Source: JANQNX01 sp040217095
GTDB lineage: Bacteria > Pseudomonadota > Gammaproteobacteria > Eutrophobiales > Eutrophobiaceae
Length of the DNA stretch: 64,000 nt
Reading direction: 5' to 3'
Assembly (NCBI GenBank): GCA_965229565.1
Contig: OZ245888.1
Span: 2,232,001 to 2,296,000, forward strand
The notes under the pieces were generated by a model that saw nothing but the letters and a program-made list of their open reading frames with translations, had not been told where the DNA came from and did no database searches. Positions 41,821 to 50,036 of this stretch are shown here, in pieces. Every line of letters starts with the position of its first letter. The first letter of the stretch is position 1. Both the position numbers and the translations under genes were made by a program.

Positions 41821-44103
41821 ATGAAAAAAAAGAACAGCATACCAACATCGTCATTCAGGGCATTATCATTTAATCACCTGTTGCTGTTGCTATGGATATT
41901 ACCAACATTGGTATTTGGTATCTGCTTCACTGTTTACAACATGAATCGTTATGCTGAAGCACTGGAAAGCAACCTGGCGGCCAGTCGAGCCAGCACGTTG
42001 AATTACCTTGCCAGGACGTCGAAATTCAGCATCTATGCTGAAGATATCCGCACCTTGCGGGAAATAGCTGACTCAGCGACCTCACATGAAATAGAGAACG
42101 TAGTATTCCTGCTGAGTGATGGGAAGACCATTGTTGCTTCAGATGACAAACCGATAGATCAGAACCTGTTAAGCAAGCTCATCACTACATCACATGAAAC
42201 ACCCCATACAATTAATGGCCGCCGTTTTATAGTGAAACACCTCTATGTTGATGATACTGCTGAAAACCGTGAAGCTGATTATAACCAGCTAGGGCACCTG
42301 GTACTTGAACTAGATACTGGGTACGTCAGCAATATTAAATCCGGAATACTAAACAAAACGATATCACTGCTTATTATCCTCACCGTTATCATGACTACTT
42401 TATCAATATGGTTAAGTAGCAGGGCAGCTGATTATTTTCGCAGGATTTCCGAGGGTATTTCCATGATTAACGAGGGAAAATACAAGCCAGACACCAGTCG
42501 CGAATACCCCCCACAAATTGAAGAAGTTTTTATAAACATGGACAAACTGGCCAGCGAAGTTGGTGAACAAAAGGATCGCTTGCAGGAACAGGTAAGCATG
42601 GCCACTGAGAGTTTGTCGATGACTTTAAGCCGAATGGAAAAACAGAACAGGCAACTTATGGAAGCCCGTGAAGAGGCTGACAAGGCAAATAAATCCAAGA
42701 GCCAATTCCTCGCCAGGATGAGCCATGAATTAAAGACACCTGTTAATGTGATACTCGGTTTCAGCCGTTTGATAAAAAATGAAAAAGATCTGGGCGTAAT
42801 AAAGGAAAATAATGAATACATTCATGCGTCTGCCAGTCAAATGAATGCCTTGATTTCCGACCTGCTTGATTTGTCCTCGGCAGAAAGTTACAGGATTCGT
42901 ATCAACGAAAGCTATACCAACCTTTTCGAATTGATTGAAAATATCAGCAGTCAGCATCGCTCAATGCTGCTGGAAAAGAACTTGTCTATCAAGATCAATA
43001 TTGATAATTCGCTAAAACCTTACATCTACACCGATGAAATTCGATTACAGCAAATCCTGAACAATCTTTTATCCAACGCTATTAAATACACAGAAGATGG
43101 GATCGTTACGGTTAACGTAACTTGCATTGACCAGGCAGAAAACATACAAACCATATTGTTCGAGGTGGCAGATACCGGCATAGGAATCGAAGGAAAGGAT
43201 ATTGAAAATATCTTTGACTCCTATTTTCAATTAACAGAGGGTCAGAAAAGCAACCAGGGTTACGGGCTGGGCCTGCCTATCGTCAAACAACTGGTCTCTG
43301 CCTTACATGGAGATATCGAGGTCCAGAGCGAACCTGGAGTCGGCACCCGGGCTCTGGTCAGGTTTACATTCCAGAGCACCGATAAGCTGGAAACCAGTTT
43401 TAATGAGGATGACGAACTGGTAGTGAACAAGTCCCTGCTAAATGCATTAAAAGATAAGACAGTGCTCATAGCCGAAGACCATGATTATAGCCGTCTGCTA
43501 CTAATAAAGACACTGAGTGAATTCAAACTAAAGACTGTCGAGGCAAAGACAGGTGACGAGGTAATAGAAATATTACCTTCTGCCAAACCGGACCTATTGC
43601 TACTCGATTTTCACATGCCCGGAAAAACCGGTGTTGAAGTTATCCAGCATATACGCACAAACCTGAAAGAATATGACTCCACACCAATTTTATTAATGAC
43701 AGCAGATACCACACTAACTGCTGAAGATGACAATAGCCTCCTGGACGAAGAAAACATTATATATAAGCCTATAAATTACAATAAATTGGTTCTTGATATT
43801 TACCGGAGACTTTCAGGTGATAACGAGTTAAAAACAGATTTCGAATTGACCGGCATCATTGATAAAAACAACTTGCTTGAAGAAATACAACGCCTAGGGA
43901 ATAGCATTGTCAAAGCCACACAAGAAAAAGACATCGACGCATGTCGCGAACATATGCATAAGCTGAACGGCATATCAGGACTGGTAAAAGACAGGGAAAT
44001 ACTGGCAATACTGAACAGGTTGAAAGAGATTGATGCTGAGGTAACACATGATATTCTGAAGCAGTGCGAGGCGCTAGAGAATCTCATTAACAATAAAAAA
44101 TGA
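41821..44103 (+). CDS. Hybrid sensor histidine kinase with receiver and HPt domains
   Basis: 760 residues. A first helix (about 16-38) and a second (about 178-200, LLIILTVIMTTLSIWL) frame a 140-residue periplasmic sensor region, followed by a HAMP-like linker and coiled coil. The dimerisation block has the phospho-His in MSHELKTPVNVILGF. The ATPase domain shows LNNLLSNAIKYTEDG, ADTGIGIEG and GYGLGLPIVKQL. A receiver follows (AEDHDYSRLLL, acceptor Asp in LLLLDFHMPGKTG), then a C-terminal HPt domain with its His in HMHKLNGISG. The phosphorelay should end on the NarL-type regulator at the start of the operon. The last 21 codons are duplicated at 46564-46628, behind the inserted region. It lies directly before a REP-like hairpin with an IS. 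Confidence 0.93.
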   Translation: MKKKNSIPTSSFRALSFNHLLLLLWILPTLVFGICFTVYNMNRYAEALESNLAASRASTLNYLARTSKFSIYAEDIRTLREIADSATSHEIENVVFLLSDGKTIVASDDKPIDQNLLSKLITTSHETPHTINGRRFIVKHLYVDDTAENREADYNQLGHLVLELDTGYVSNIKSGILNKTISLLIILTVIMTTLSIWLSSRAADYFRRISEGISMINEGKYKPDTSREYPPQIEEVFINMDKLASEVGEQKDRLQEQVSMATESLSMTLSRMEKQNRQLMEAREEADKANKSKSQFLARMSHELKTPVNVILGFSRLIKNEKDLGVIKENNEYIHASASQMNALISDLLDLSSAESYRIRINESYTNLFELIENISSQHRSMLLEKNLSIKINIDNSLKPYIYTDEIRLQQILNNLLSNAIKYTEDGIVTVNVTCIDQAENIQTILFEVADTGIGIEGKDIENIFDSYFQLTEGQKSNQGYGLGLPIVKQLVSALHGDIEVQSEPGVGTRALVRFTFQSTDKLETSFNEDDELVVNKSLLNALKDKTVLIAEDHDYSRLLLIKTLSEFKLKTVEAKTGDEVIEILPSAKPDLLLLDFHMPGKTGVEVIQHIRTNLKEYDSTPILLMTADTTLTAEDDNSLLDEENIIYKPINYNKLVLDIYRRLSGDNELKTDFELTGIIDKNNLLEEIQRLGNSIVKATQEKDIDACREHMHKLNGISGLVKDREILAILNRLKEIDAEVTHDILKQCEALENLINNKK

Positions 44104-44149
44104 ATAATAAGGGACAGACTGAAGCCCCCCGGGTTTCATAGACACGTGG

Positions 44150-45013
44150 TTAAGCAACAGTGCGCATTGTTTCATGCTCAATCGGTGATGCAAAGTTGAG
44201 TGATTGATGCGGACGTTTGCGGTTATAAAATAATTCGATGTAATCAAAGATGGCTGATCTGGCCTCGCGCCTTGTACTGAAGTCATGATGGAACGTCAGT
44301 TCGTTCTTCAGGTTCGCAAAGAAGCTTTCGGCAACCGCATTGTCATGGCAATTCCCAATTCGACTCATGCTGGTCACCATGCCGTGCCTGGCCAGCAGTG
44401 CTTTGTATTGCGCACTGGTATAGGTGCTGCCTCGATCTGAGTGATGCAGCAACCCGGCAGAAGGTTGTCGATGAGCGATGGCCATATTCAAGGCATCACA
44501 GACTAGCTGCGTGTTATTGCTTGCGCTCATCGACCAGCCAACGACCTGGCGGGCATACAGGTCGAGGACAACGGCAAGGAACAGCATGCCCTGACGTGTC
44601 GGGATAAAGGTGGTATCTGTTACCCATACCTCATCCGGTTGCCTGACGCTGAACTGACGATTGAGCAGGTTATCAGCGGCGGGCTCACTGTTCCGTGCTG
44701 CATGACTACCACGGAAGCGTTTCATGCGGATCGCCTCAATACCGTGAGCACGCCGCAGCCGTGCCACACGATGCCGTCCACAGCTCACTCCTTCTGCCTT
44801 CAGCAAGTGCCAGGTCTTGTCACTGCCGCAAGCTTGTCGATGCTGTTGATGGATGTGTTGGATTTTAACCAAAAGAAGTGCATCCTCTTTCTCGCGCCGA
44901 CCAGGCCGCCGATGACGCCAGCTGTAGTAGCCGCTGCGGTTGACACCGAGCGCGCTACAAAGGTGGAGGATACTATAACGATCACGAAGTTCATGGATAA
45001 AGGCGTACTTCAC
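44150..45013 (-). CDS. IS3-family transposase OrfB (DDE integrase)
   Basis: 287 residues from a GTG overlapping the OrfA stop. The N-terminal HTH_21-type helix block (FIHELRDRYSILHLCSALGV, YYSWRHR) is followed by the rve catalytic core: first Asp in VWVTDTTF, second in HHSDRGSTYTS and Glu in NDNAVAESFFANLKNE-like context (read here as NCHDNAVAESFFANLK). It performs strand transfer of the element, most likely as an OrfAB fusion produced by -1 frameshifting, since its frame is -1 relative to OrfA. The C-terminus has YNRKRPHQSLNF, the usual IS3 end block. Confidence 0.93.
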   Translation of the reverse strand: MKYAFIHELRDRYSILHLCSALGVNRSGYYSWRHRRPGRREKEDALLLVKIQHIHQQHRQACGSDKTWHLLKAEGVSCGRHRVARLRRAHGIEAIRMKRFRGSHAARNSEPAADNLLNRQFSVRQPDEVWVTDTTFIPTRQGMLFLAVVLDLYARQVVGWSMSASNNTQLVCDALNMAIAHRQPSAGLLHHSDRGSTYTSAQYKALLARHGMVTSMSRIGNCHDNAVAESFFANLKNELTFHHDFSTRREARSAIFDYIELFYNRKRPHQSLNFASPIEHETMRTVA

Positions 45014-45306
45014 TCGGACTCCCTCGCGAAGTACTTTGCGGCTTTTTTTAGGATCTCGTTCTCCTCCTTGAGCCGCTTATTTTCACGCTGCAGACGGGTT
45101 AGTTCCGCTTCAGCCGGTGAGCGCCGCCCATGGCCGGGGAATGCCCCTTCGCCTTTGGCTTGCAATTGTTCCTGCCATTTATAGAGCTGATTGCGTAGAA
45201 CACCGAGTTCTCGTGCCAGGTCAGCAGCAGGCTTCTTACCTTCTTCCAGTAACCGAACCGCTTCTTGTTTGAATTCTTTGGTGTAGCGTTTTCTTGTGGT
45301 AGTCAT
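45010..45306 (-). CDS. IS3-family transposase OrfA (helix-turn-helix)
   Basis: 98 residues. The N-terminal helix-turn-helix (YTKEFKQEAVRLLEEG, AADLARELGVLRNQLYKW) recognises the IS ends, and a leucine-zipper-like tail (LTRLQRENKRLKEENEILKK) mediates dimers. Near the end the codons for LKKAAK lie over the seven-A run, the likely slippage site for OrfAB. The final residues ARESE are followed by a TGA that overlaps the OrfB start. Size and layout are those of common IS3 members. Confidence 0.92.
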   Translation of the reverse strand: MTTTRKRYTKEFKQEAVRLLEEGKKPAADLARELGVLRNQLYKWQEQLQAKGEGAFPGHGRRSPAEAELTRLQRENKRLKEENEILKKAAKYFARESE

Positions 45307-45426
45307 AGTCCACTCCTCGGGATAGTATCCCCTTATCTGAGTGTCTATGAAACACGGGGTGCTTCAGACCACGTTTTATAGGTAACAGTCATTGATATAA
45401 AAACTGGTCTGTCCCTTATTATCTTC

Positions 45427-45477
45427 ATTGTAATGCAGCCCGGTCCCCTCGTCATAATACTGGCCGGGAAGTTTTTT
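45427..45477 (-). repeat. 51-bp inverted repeat of RHS sequence, left copy
   Basis: This stretch is the inverted copy of 46191-46241, with a single difference over 51 bases. On the minus strand it reads KKLPGQYYDEGTGLHYN, the RHS core tail motif, without the rest of the gene. With its partner it frames a 713-base segment that holds the toxin-antitoxin pair. Its left end abuts the REP-like hairpin. Confidence 0.85.
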
Positions 45478-45522
45478 GGAATATGATATAGATACTTGTC
45501 CTTGTATCATCAGTCATAACCC

Positions 45523-45819
45523 CTATAAGTTCTTAATATCGCTGGGTAATAATTGCCGATAATGCATAACGGCAAGCACATCAATTTGTGTATCTTGTAT
45601 GCAATAAATTATACGATATGGCCTTTCCAGCACTTCTCTGATGTCGTTATGTTGATATTCAGGAACTTGCCTACCTGCAAGCGGATGAGTACTGATTTTT
45701 TTAGAGCGGATTAAAATACGACGTATTTCGGATTTTGCAGTGGCTGGGTCTTCTTCTGCTATAAAGTGTTCAATATTTTTTAATCTCGATTTGGCACGGT
45801 CAGTCCAATGTACTTTCAT
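45523..45819 (-). CDS. RelE/ParE-family toxin
   Basis: 98 residues: VHWTDRAKSRLKNIEHFIAEED at the N-terminus (abbreviated motif TDRAKSRLKNIEHFIAE), the Arg-rich middle (RRILIRSKKISTHPLAGR), and the strand block IREVLERPYRIIYCI ending in LAVMHYRQLLP. This is the ParE/RelE fold, with members that cut ribosome-bound mRNA or poison gyrase. Conserved Arg residues and the C-terminal His-Tyr-Arg agree with ParE-like toxins. The start overlaps the stop of the antitoxin gene as ATGA, the standard arrangement for such pairs. The target of the toxin is not decided by the sequence. Confidence 0.88.
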   Translation of the reverse strand: MKVHWTDRAKSRLKNIEHFIAEEDPATAKSEIRRILIRSKKISTHPLAGRQVPEYQHNDIREVLERPYRIIYCIQDTQIDVLAVMHYRQLLPSDIKNL

Positions 45820-46010
45820 TCATCTACGCCAAATTCTTTCATGACATCTTCGACAGGCGTAGTACGTCCTGCTTTACTATCTTCCAGTCCTTTTTCGATT
45901 TCTTTTCTGACCGCCATTTCATAGACCACATCGTCCCAGTTAGCATTATCTGGCAATTGGTCAATGAGCTGATGAGCAGCTTGTTTGATGGATTGTGAAG
46001 GTGTACTCAT
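45816..46010 (-). CDS. Antitoxin partner of the RelE/ParE toxin
   Basis: 64 residues from ATG 46010, which follows a good ribosome site GAGGA (46018-46022). The frame extends to 46052, but the extra part has no better site. The protein is small, acidic and helical: a first helix SIKQAAHQLIDQLP, NANWDDVVYEMAVRKEIEKG, and a tail with DVMKEFGVDE. This matches short antitoxins of ParE/RelE toxins that wrap the toxin with a C-terminal extension. The pair lies between two inverted RHS fragments, suggesting that it entered as a cassette. Confidence 0.85.
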   Translation of the reverse strand: MSTPSQSIKQAAHQLIDQLPDNANWDDVVYEMAVRKEIEKGLEDSKAGRTTPVEDVMKEFGVDE

Positions 46011-46157
46011 ATTTTCTTCCTCAAAAATATATACTTTCAACAATGAGGACATTTTAGCATTTATTCTGTTAAAAACCGATCAATTAGAAGATTGCTATGA
46101 TGAATTTTCTATAAGCACTCTCATTATAACTTACTGTTTATAAATGGATTTATCTCA

Positions 46158-46421
46158 ATGACGCCATTGCTGGCTCATAGTCAGAATATCAAAAAACTTC
46201 CCGGCCAGTATTATGACGAGGAGACCGGGCTGCATTACAATTTCTTCCGATATTATGACCCTTCTTTAGGGAGATATATTTATGCCAATCCCATGGGCGC
46301 TATTCCAAGCTTATCAAGCTTGCCAATTATGAATTTGTTAAATATATCTATTTACTACAATCATTCATATTCTTATGTTGATGAGAACCCAATTGCCTTA
46401 TTTGTAGTAAAGGCATGTTAA
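46158..46421 (+). pseudogene. RHS-repeat protein C-terminal core fragment
   Basis: 87 codons with KKLPGQYYDEETGLHYNFFR, YYDPSLGRYIYANPMGAI and later YNHSYSYVDENPIALF. These are the closing motifs of an RHS/YD-repeat core (normally GLHYNRYRYYDP...GRFISADPIGL). The large N-terminal barrel is absent, so this is a remnant and not a working gene. The first 51 bases of the RHS part are an inverted copy of 45427-45477. The reading frame ends without the usual variable toxin tip. Confidence 0.75.
46191..46241 (+). repeat. 51-bp inverted repeat of RHS sequence, right copy
   Basis: Partner of 45427-45477, in the opposite orientation and with one mismatch. Together they bracket the toxin-antitoxin pair. 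It lies inside the RHS fragment at 46158-46421. Confidence 0.85.
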
Positions 46422-46492
46422 GAAGATTTATACTAATCAATGTCGATGACTTTGTTTTTTTATAATCGTAATAATGCTGTTGGACGACGGGG

Positions 46493-46562
46493 AATAAGAG
46501 GAGGCAGACCACGCTTTTATATCAGTGACTGTTATCTATACAACGTGGTCTGCCCTATTATT
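46493..46562. repeat. Intact REP-like hairpin
   Basis: Arms AATAAGAGGAGGCAGACCACG and the reverse of AACGTGGTCTGCCCTATTATT pair around a loop TTATATCAGTGACTGTTATC. The loop is the inverse of that in the IS-interrupted element at 44104-45420, so the two elements face each other on both sides of the toxin-antitoxin segment. It ends directly before the duplicated kinase 3' end. Confidence 0.78.
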
Positions 46563-46563
46563 C

Positions 46564-46628
46564 CTGAGGTAACACATGATATTCTGAAGCAATGCGAGGC
46601 GCTAAAGAATCTCATTAATAATAAAATA
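46564..46628 (+). repeat. Duplicate of the 3' end of the hybrid-kinase gene
   Basis: About 65 bases match 44036-44100 (last codons of the hybrid kinase) with about four differences. In the same frame it reads EVTHDILKQCEALKNLINNK and then four more codons to a TGA-free stop (IQDD, stop). The copy may represent the original end of the kinase gene, displaced by about 2.5 kb of inserted DNA, or a target duplication. No start codon is associated with it. Confidence 0.85.
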
Positions 46629-46673
46629 CAGGATGACTAGTTATATTAAGCTGAAACGTTTCCTTTTCTTAAT

Positions 46674-48344
46674 TCATTGAATTTCACTTTCTTTACGTTC
46701 AATTAATAATCCCTTTTCATCGTAAACGAAGACAGTTTCTCTACCAGGCTCCTGGATTTTTGTTGGCAAGCGAAATTCAGGATGCCACTCGGTGCTAATC
46801 GTACGCGCAACTGGTGTATCGGCTGCTTCTGTACGTGACGCTTCAAGTCCTCTGGAGTTATATACATAGGTTGTTGTTACGCCGTTAAAATCTGTTCTTG
46901 ACGCAGGGAACCCATTATTATCATAGGTTGCGGATCGATAAGACCCACAACCTGCACACGGCCTGGGCTGACCACTTAATGGTTCAATGATGCTGGCAAC
47001 GTTGGCAACACCATGTTTAATATCAAAGCTATATCTGCGTGTTTCGCCTTGCACATCTGTGACATCCACTGAATCGCCGTTGTAGGTTATATAGATGGAA
47101 TCACCGACAACACTACTCCCCTCATGATGGATACTTGCTGTAGCACGACCCTGGCTATCATAAATATAGGTAGAATACCGGTTGCCGTTTTCATCTGTAA
47201 TCCCGGTTAAATTGTGCGGAAAATTTATATCCTCGTAGTGATAGATCTTGCGCGGATTATCACTATTATCGGCTGGTGTATTATCAGGATAGACAACTGC
47301 GACAAGGTTACCTGAATCAGTATTTTCATAGATATAATCAATACGATTCCCCGCAGGATCAACTATGTAATCAACCTTGTTATTGGTGTGATAATGGATT
47401 TCAATTGTGCGGCCAAATGGCCCAGTAATACGATCTGGTGAGTGCCACACTCCATCAAAGCCCTCTTCTACGGGCAGATCATATTCTATGATAGTTGCCA
47501 GTCCATTTCTTTCGGTTATCTTGATAGGAAAGCCATGAATGCCGTTTTGAGCAAGAATAAATTCTTCTACGGAGTCATCAGCGGTTGTAAATAGCCAGCC
47601 TGTACGATTACCACTATCGTCAAAAACCTCTTCAATAGTTTCAACAACACCAGGGTCTGGAGAAGACCATTCACCTGTGTTGACATCTTTATTATAGAAA
47701 ATCAGGCGCCCGTCGGGACGAGTCATGGTAAGACTGTAATCAGCATCAGGCTCTAACCTGATCCGTTGGAAATAATCAGAAGACCATCCCTGGGAATAAC
47801 GCCCGGGAGTGCCATTGGTCAGTGCGCTGTTAAAATAACGGCGGAATTTAAGACTTTGTGGTACAGCAGAGATGTAATCTGTCTCTTCCTGGAATTTATT
47901 ACCTGTCGCAATGTTGACAGGATTGCTTCTCTTTGGACTTGGACACTGGTTCCTGTAACCGGGGCAGGCCCCCGCAGTTGTTTCCTTATGTACTACGCCA
48001 GGGCAAACAGGCCTATGATTATTAATATGATAGCCCAGGTTATCCGGGCATTTGAAAGTATAATAACTACGGTATAGGTGACGAAGTCGACATTCGACAA
48101 ACAGTCCACCATTTTGAATGCCAGAAGACTTATCCGTCCATATACAGCTCCATTTATCCATACCAACAAAAACTGTTTGCGACGCTATTAACTCAGTTTC
48201 AATCTCGTCGAGGATATTGCGAATAAAGTACCCTTCTGTGATAAATCCGTTGTTGCCATCAATGTCTGCGAGCGCAGAGGAAACAGGAAAATGCCAGAAC
48301 AATGATGTTAAAAGAATGAAAACTGTGGCTTTCATACTATTCAA
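46674..48344 (-). CDS. RHS/YD-repeat protein, truncated at its C-terminus
   Basis: 556 residues. A signal peptide (VFILLTSLFWHFPVSSALA) leads to a Cys-rich region (about 60-140). A DUF6531-like block follows (NPVNIATGNKFQEETDY, RRYFNS), then about eight YD-type repeats such as DPAGNRIDYIYENTDSG, DENGNRYSTYIYDSQGRA and DFNGVTTTYVYNSRGLEAS. Full RHS proteins have three to four times as many repeats and a conserved core end with a variable toxin. Here the frame stops after EKGLLIERKESE. The missing core tail matches the fragments found at 45427-45477, 46158-46421 and 48715-48770, so the gene has probably been broken by rearrangement. The stop lies 45 bases from the duplicated kinase end. Confidence 0.85.
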   Translation of the reverse strand: MNSMKATVFILLTSLFWHFPVSSALADIDGNNGFITEGYFIRNILDEIETELIASQTVFVGMDKWSCIWTDKSSGIQNGGLFVECRLRHLYRSYYTFKCPDNLGYHINNHRPVCPGVVHKETTAGACPGYRNQCPSPKRSNPVNIATGNKFQEETDYISAVPQSLKFRRYFNSALTNGTPGRYSQGWSSDYFQRIRLEPDADYSLTMTRPDGRLIFYNKDVNTGEWSSPDPGVVETIEEVFDDSGNRTGWLFTTADDSVEEFILAQNGIHGFPIKITERNGLATIIEYDLPVEEGFDGVWHSPDRITGPFGRTIEIHYHTNNKVDYIVDPAGNRIDYIYENTDSGNLVAVVYPDNTPADNSDNPRKIYHYEDINFPHNLTGITDENGNRYSTYIYDSQGRATASIHHEGSSVVGDSIYITYNGDSVDVTDVQGETRRYSFDIKHGVANVASIIEPLSGQPRPCAGCGSYRSATYDNNGFPASRTDFNGVTTTYVYNSRGLEASRTEAADTPVARTISTEWHPEFRLPTKIQEPGRETVFVYDEKGLLIERKESEIQ

Positions 48345-48832
48345 TGTATCTCCCTTACTGATATTAATATCCGTATTAATACTTCGTATAATAACCTAGC
48401 ATAGGGTCTTCGAATCGGACATACCCGAAAAGAGGAATTTTTCGGGTAAGCCAGGCACCTTTTTTAAAGTAGCCCGATATAACTAGCGTAAAAGCATTAC
48501 ATTTAACAACATTCTTCTGCTTGGTTAACGTAGCTGCAAGTCAATTAGCAATTTCTTTTCTAGTTGGTTACCCGGCGGATTCCAATGTATAAAAGATATA
48601 TCTGAACAATTCAGTTAAGGATTACATTGGTTCGCTAGAGACCAGGAACCCGCTTGTAGAAAATAGCCCTATTAAATTTCTGCATGCCAATCAACCTGGC
48701 CCAGTTACTTTACCAGTTCCTGTTGTAATGCAGATTCTTCTCCGCATCATAATATTAGCTGGAAAGTTTTTTGATGAATGATGTCAGTTCCATTGGTTTT
48801 TTTTAATTTTGCATTCCTTGCTTTTAGTTTGA
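48345..48832. pseudogene. Intergenic stretch with a degenerate RHS core remnant
   Basis: On the minus strand, about 48715-48775 encodes a decayed copy of the RHS tail motif (YYDAEKNLHYN after a stop inside KKLSS-QYYD). It is followed by more RHS-like but stop-riddled sequence to about 48600. The rest is A+T-rich, with no gene recognised. This is the third RHS core remnant in the area. Confidence 0.6.
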
Positions 48833-49162
48833 TTAGAAGTGAAGCAGTGAATTGGTCGAACTTTGCTTACTGTTGCCTCTTTTCGGCTTAGTTTTCACTA
48901 TCACCTCTTGGTTGAGACGGGATAAAAAATTAACGAGTCGGTCGATAGTGAACTTCTCAATCTTGCGTTTCATGATGGCACTAATATCTGGTTGTTTTAC
49001 ACCGAGCAGTTTGGCGGCATCAGCTTGTTTTAGGCCCTGCTTTTTAATGAGTGTGCTGATTTGAATGACTAATTCAGCTCGGATAAGGAGGTTAGCGGCC
49101 TCTTCTTTATTAAAGCCAAAATCTTCAAAGATATTTCCGCTGGATTTTGTCATTTTCATCAT
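48833..49162 (-). CDS. XRE-family antitoxin (HigA-like)
   Basis: About 109 residues. Candidate starts are the GTG at 49168 and ATG codons at 49162, 49159 and 49153; AGGTGA at 49165-49170 favours 49162 or 49159. An XRE helix-turn-helix is evident: LIKKQGLKQADAAKLLGVKQ, then PDISAIMKRKIEKFTIDRLV. The N-terminal FGFNKEEAANLLIRAELV is typical of antitoxins that pair with Gp49-like toxins. The C-terminal tail is basic. The gene lies five to eleven bases after the toxin stop. The antitoxin should bind and inhibit the toxin and repress the pair's promoter. Confidence 0.87.
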   Translation of the reverse strand: MMKMTKSSGNIFEDFGFNKEEAANLLIRAELVIQISTLIKKQGLKQADAAKLLGVKQPDISAIMKRKIEKFTIDRLVNFLSRLNQEVIVKTKPKRGNSKQSSTNSLLHF

Positions 49163-49173
49163 ATTCACCTATT

Positions 49174-49518
49174 TCAAAAGCCTGTCTTTCTCGTCTGTTT
49201 TACATATTTCAATCTATCTTTAGCCAGTTGTATGTCCTTATTCGAGGTTGTCCGAGTTTTCTTCGCAAAGGAATGCAGGACATAGATAGCCTCACTGAAC
49301 CTGGCGATATAAATTGTCCGATATTCGTTTCCTTCGTGTGTCCTGATTTCCTTGACGCCTGCACCTATGGTCTTCATGGGTTTCCAGTCCGTGGGTTCAC
49401 CGCCTATCTGTACAGCTAAAAGTTCAGTACCTATAGCAATAGATGCTTTTTTACCAAAGCCCCGAATATCGTTCTGGGTGGTGCCGACAAAAATCAGCGG
49501 TTTTATCGATTGGATCAT
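49174..49518 (-). CDS. Gp49/HigB-family toxin (phage-derived, RelE fold)
   Basis: 114 residues: LIFVGTTQNDIRGFGKKA at the N-terminus, a middle EPTDWKPMKTIGAGVKEIRTHEG, the conserved strands YRTIYIARFSEAIYVLHSFAKKT and a C-terminal helix (IQLAKDRLKYVKQ). This is the PF05973 pattern of toxins that cut mRNA on the ribosome. The toxin gene precedes the antitoxin gene, as in higBA. Both genes are on the minus strand close to RHS debris, consistent with a mobile or recently acquired pair. Confidence 0.9.
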   Translation of the reverse strand: MIQSIKPLIFVGTTQNDIRGFGKKASIAIGTELLAVQIGGEPTDWKPMKTIGAGVKEIRTHEGNEYRTIYIARFSEAIYVLHSFAKKTRTTSNKDIQLAKDRLKYVKQTRKTGF

Positions 49519-50036
49519 AGCAGATTTATTATAAATGTATAGCTAATTTATTATATTTTCTTTTCGCAGGGGCTGACTTAGACAGCCCCTGTTAATAAAT
49601 CTAAAGTATTCAATAAGAGCCGAAGTGATAAATTTTTAACCACCTGCACTGTTTTGTTAAGTGTTTATTTTTTTCTCGACAATCTAATACTGTCAAATTT
49701 TCTTAACTTGCCTGTCATTAAAAAGTTAGCAAGAGTTATACAATCTACTTCATTCAAGGTATTAACCGGCTTGCATAATCTAAGCTGAATTAGGCATTGC
49801 GTTAAGATATTAATATTCATTAGATATTTAGCGTCAATACGTAAGTGGATGAATCTCTGATAGAAAACCAACCTCTATTACTATTTTCTCTTGACTACAA
49901 TTTTACGATTATTAACTCCAGCTCATACACAGTTTAAATAATCGTAAACAAGGCATACACTGGCAGGTAAAGGAACAATGTCGCCTGATTAGGTGACATC
50001 AAAAGAACAAGCACAGATCACACCGCGAGTTCAGGC
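49519..50036. other. Intergenic region before the type II secretion operon, with a hairpin
   Basis: No credible gene. A perfect 9-bp stem CAGGGGCTG/CAGCCCCTG with a 7-base loop lies at 49567-49591. It has no clear U-tract on either strand but could act as a weak terminator or insulator. The last 130 bases should hold the gspE promoter, which cannot be assigned by eye. A 68-codon minus-strand frame at 49665-49871 has no supporting feature. Confidence 0.5.

Larger units (their letters stand above)
44120..45366 (-). mobile_element. IS3-family insertion sequence (1247 bp)
   Basis: Terminal inverted repeats of 26 bp at 44120-44145 and 45341-45366 match at 24 positions. They are flanked by a direct GAC at 44117-44119 and 45367-45369, a 3-bp target duplication typical of IS3 elements. 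Two overlapping genes on the minus strand encode OrfA and OrfB. A run of seven A (minus strand, 45043-45049) just before the OrfA end fits the usual -1 frameshift site that makes OrfAB. Both genes look intact, so the copy may be active. The target is a REP-like hairpin. Confidence 0.93.
44104..45420. repeat. REP-like hairpin interrupted by the IS3-family element
   Basis: Joining the flanks of the IS (44104-44119 and 45370-45420) restores one hairpin with arms AATAAGGGACAGACCACG and the reverse complement of ACTGGTCTGTCCCTTATT. The loop (about GGTAACAGTCATTGATATA) is the reverse complement of that in the 46493-46562 element with a few changes. The arms are typical of REP-like palindromes. It begins right after the hybrid-kinase stop, where the undivided hairpin could also have served as terminator. 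Confidence 0.75.

Noticed and set aside
46440..46640. 66-codon plus-strand gene
   Set aside because: It consists of a REP-like hairpin joined to the duplicated end of the kinase gene.
49665..49871. 68-codon minus-strand gene
   Set aside because: No ribosome site, motif or operon context; A+T-rich chance frame.
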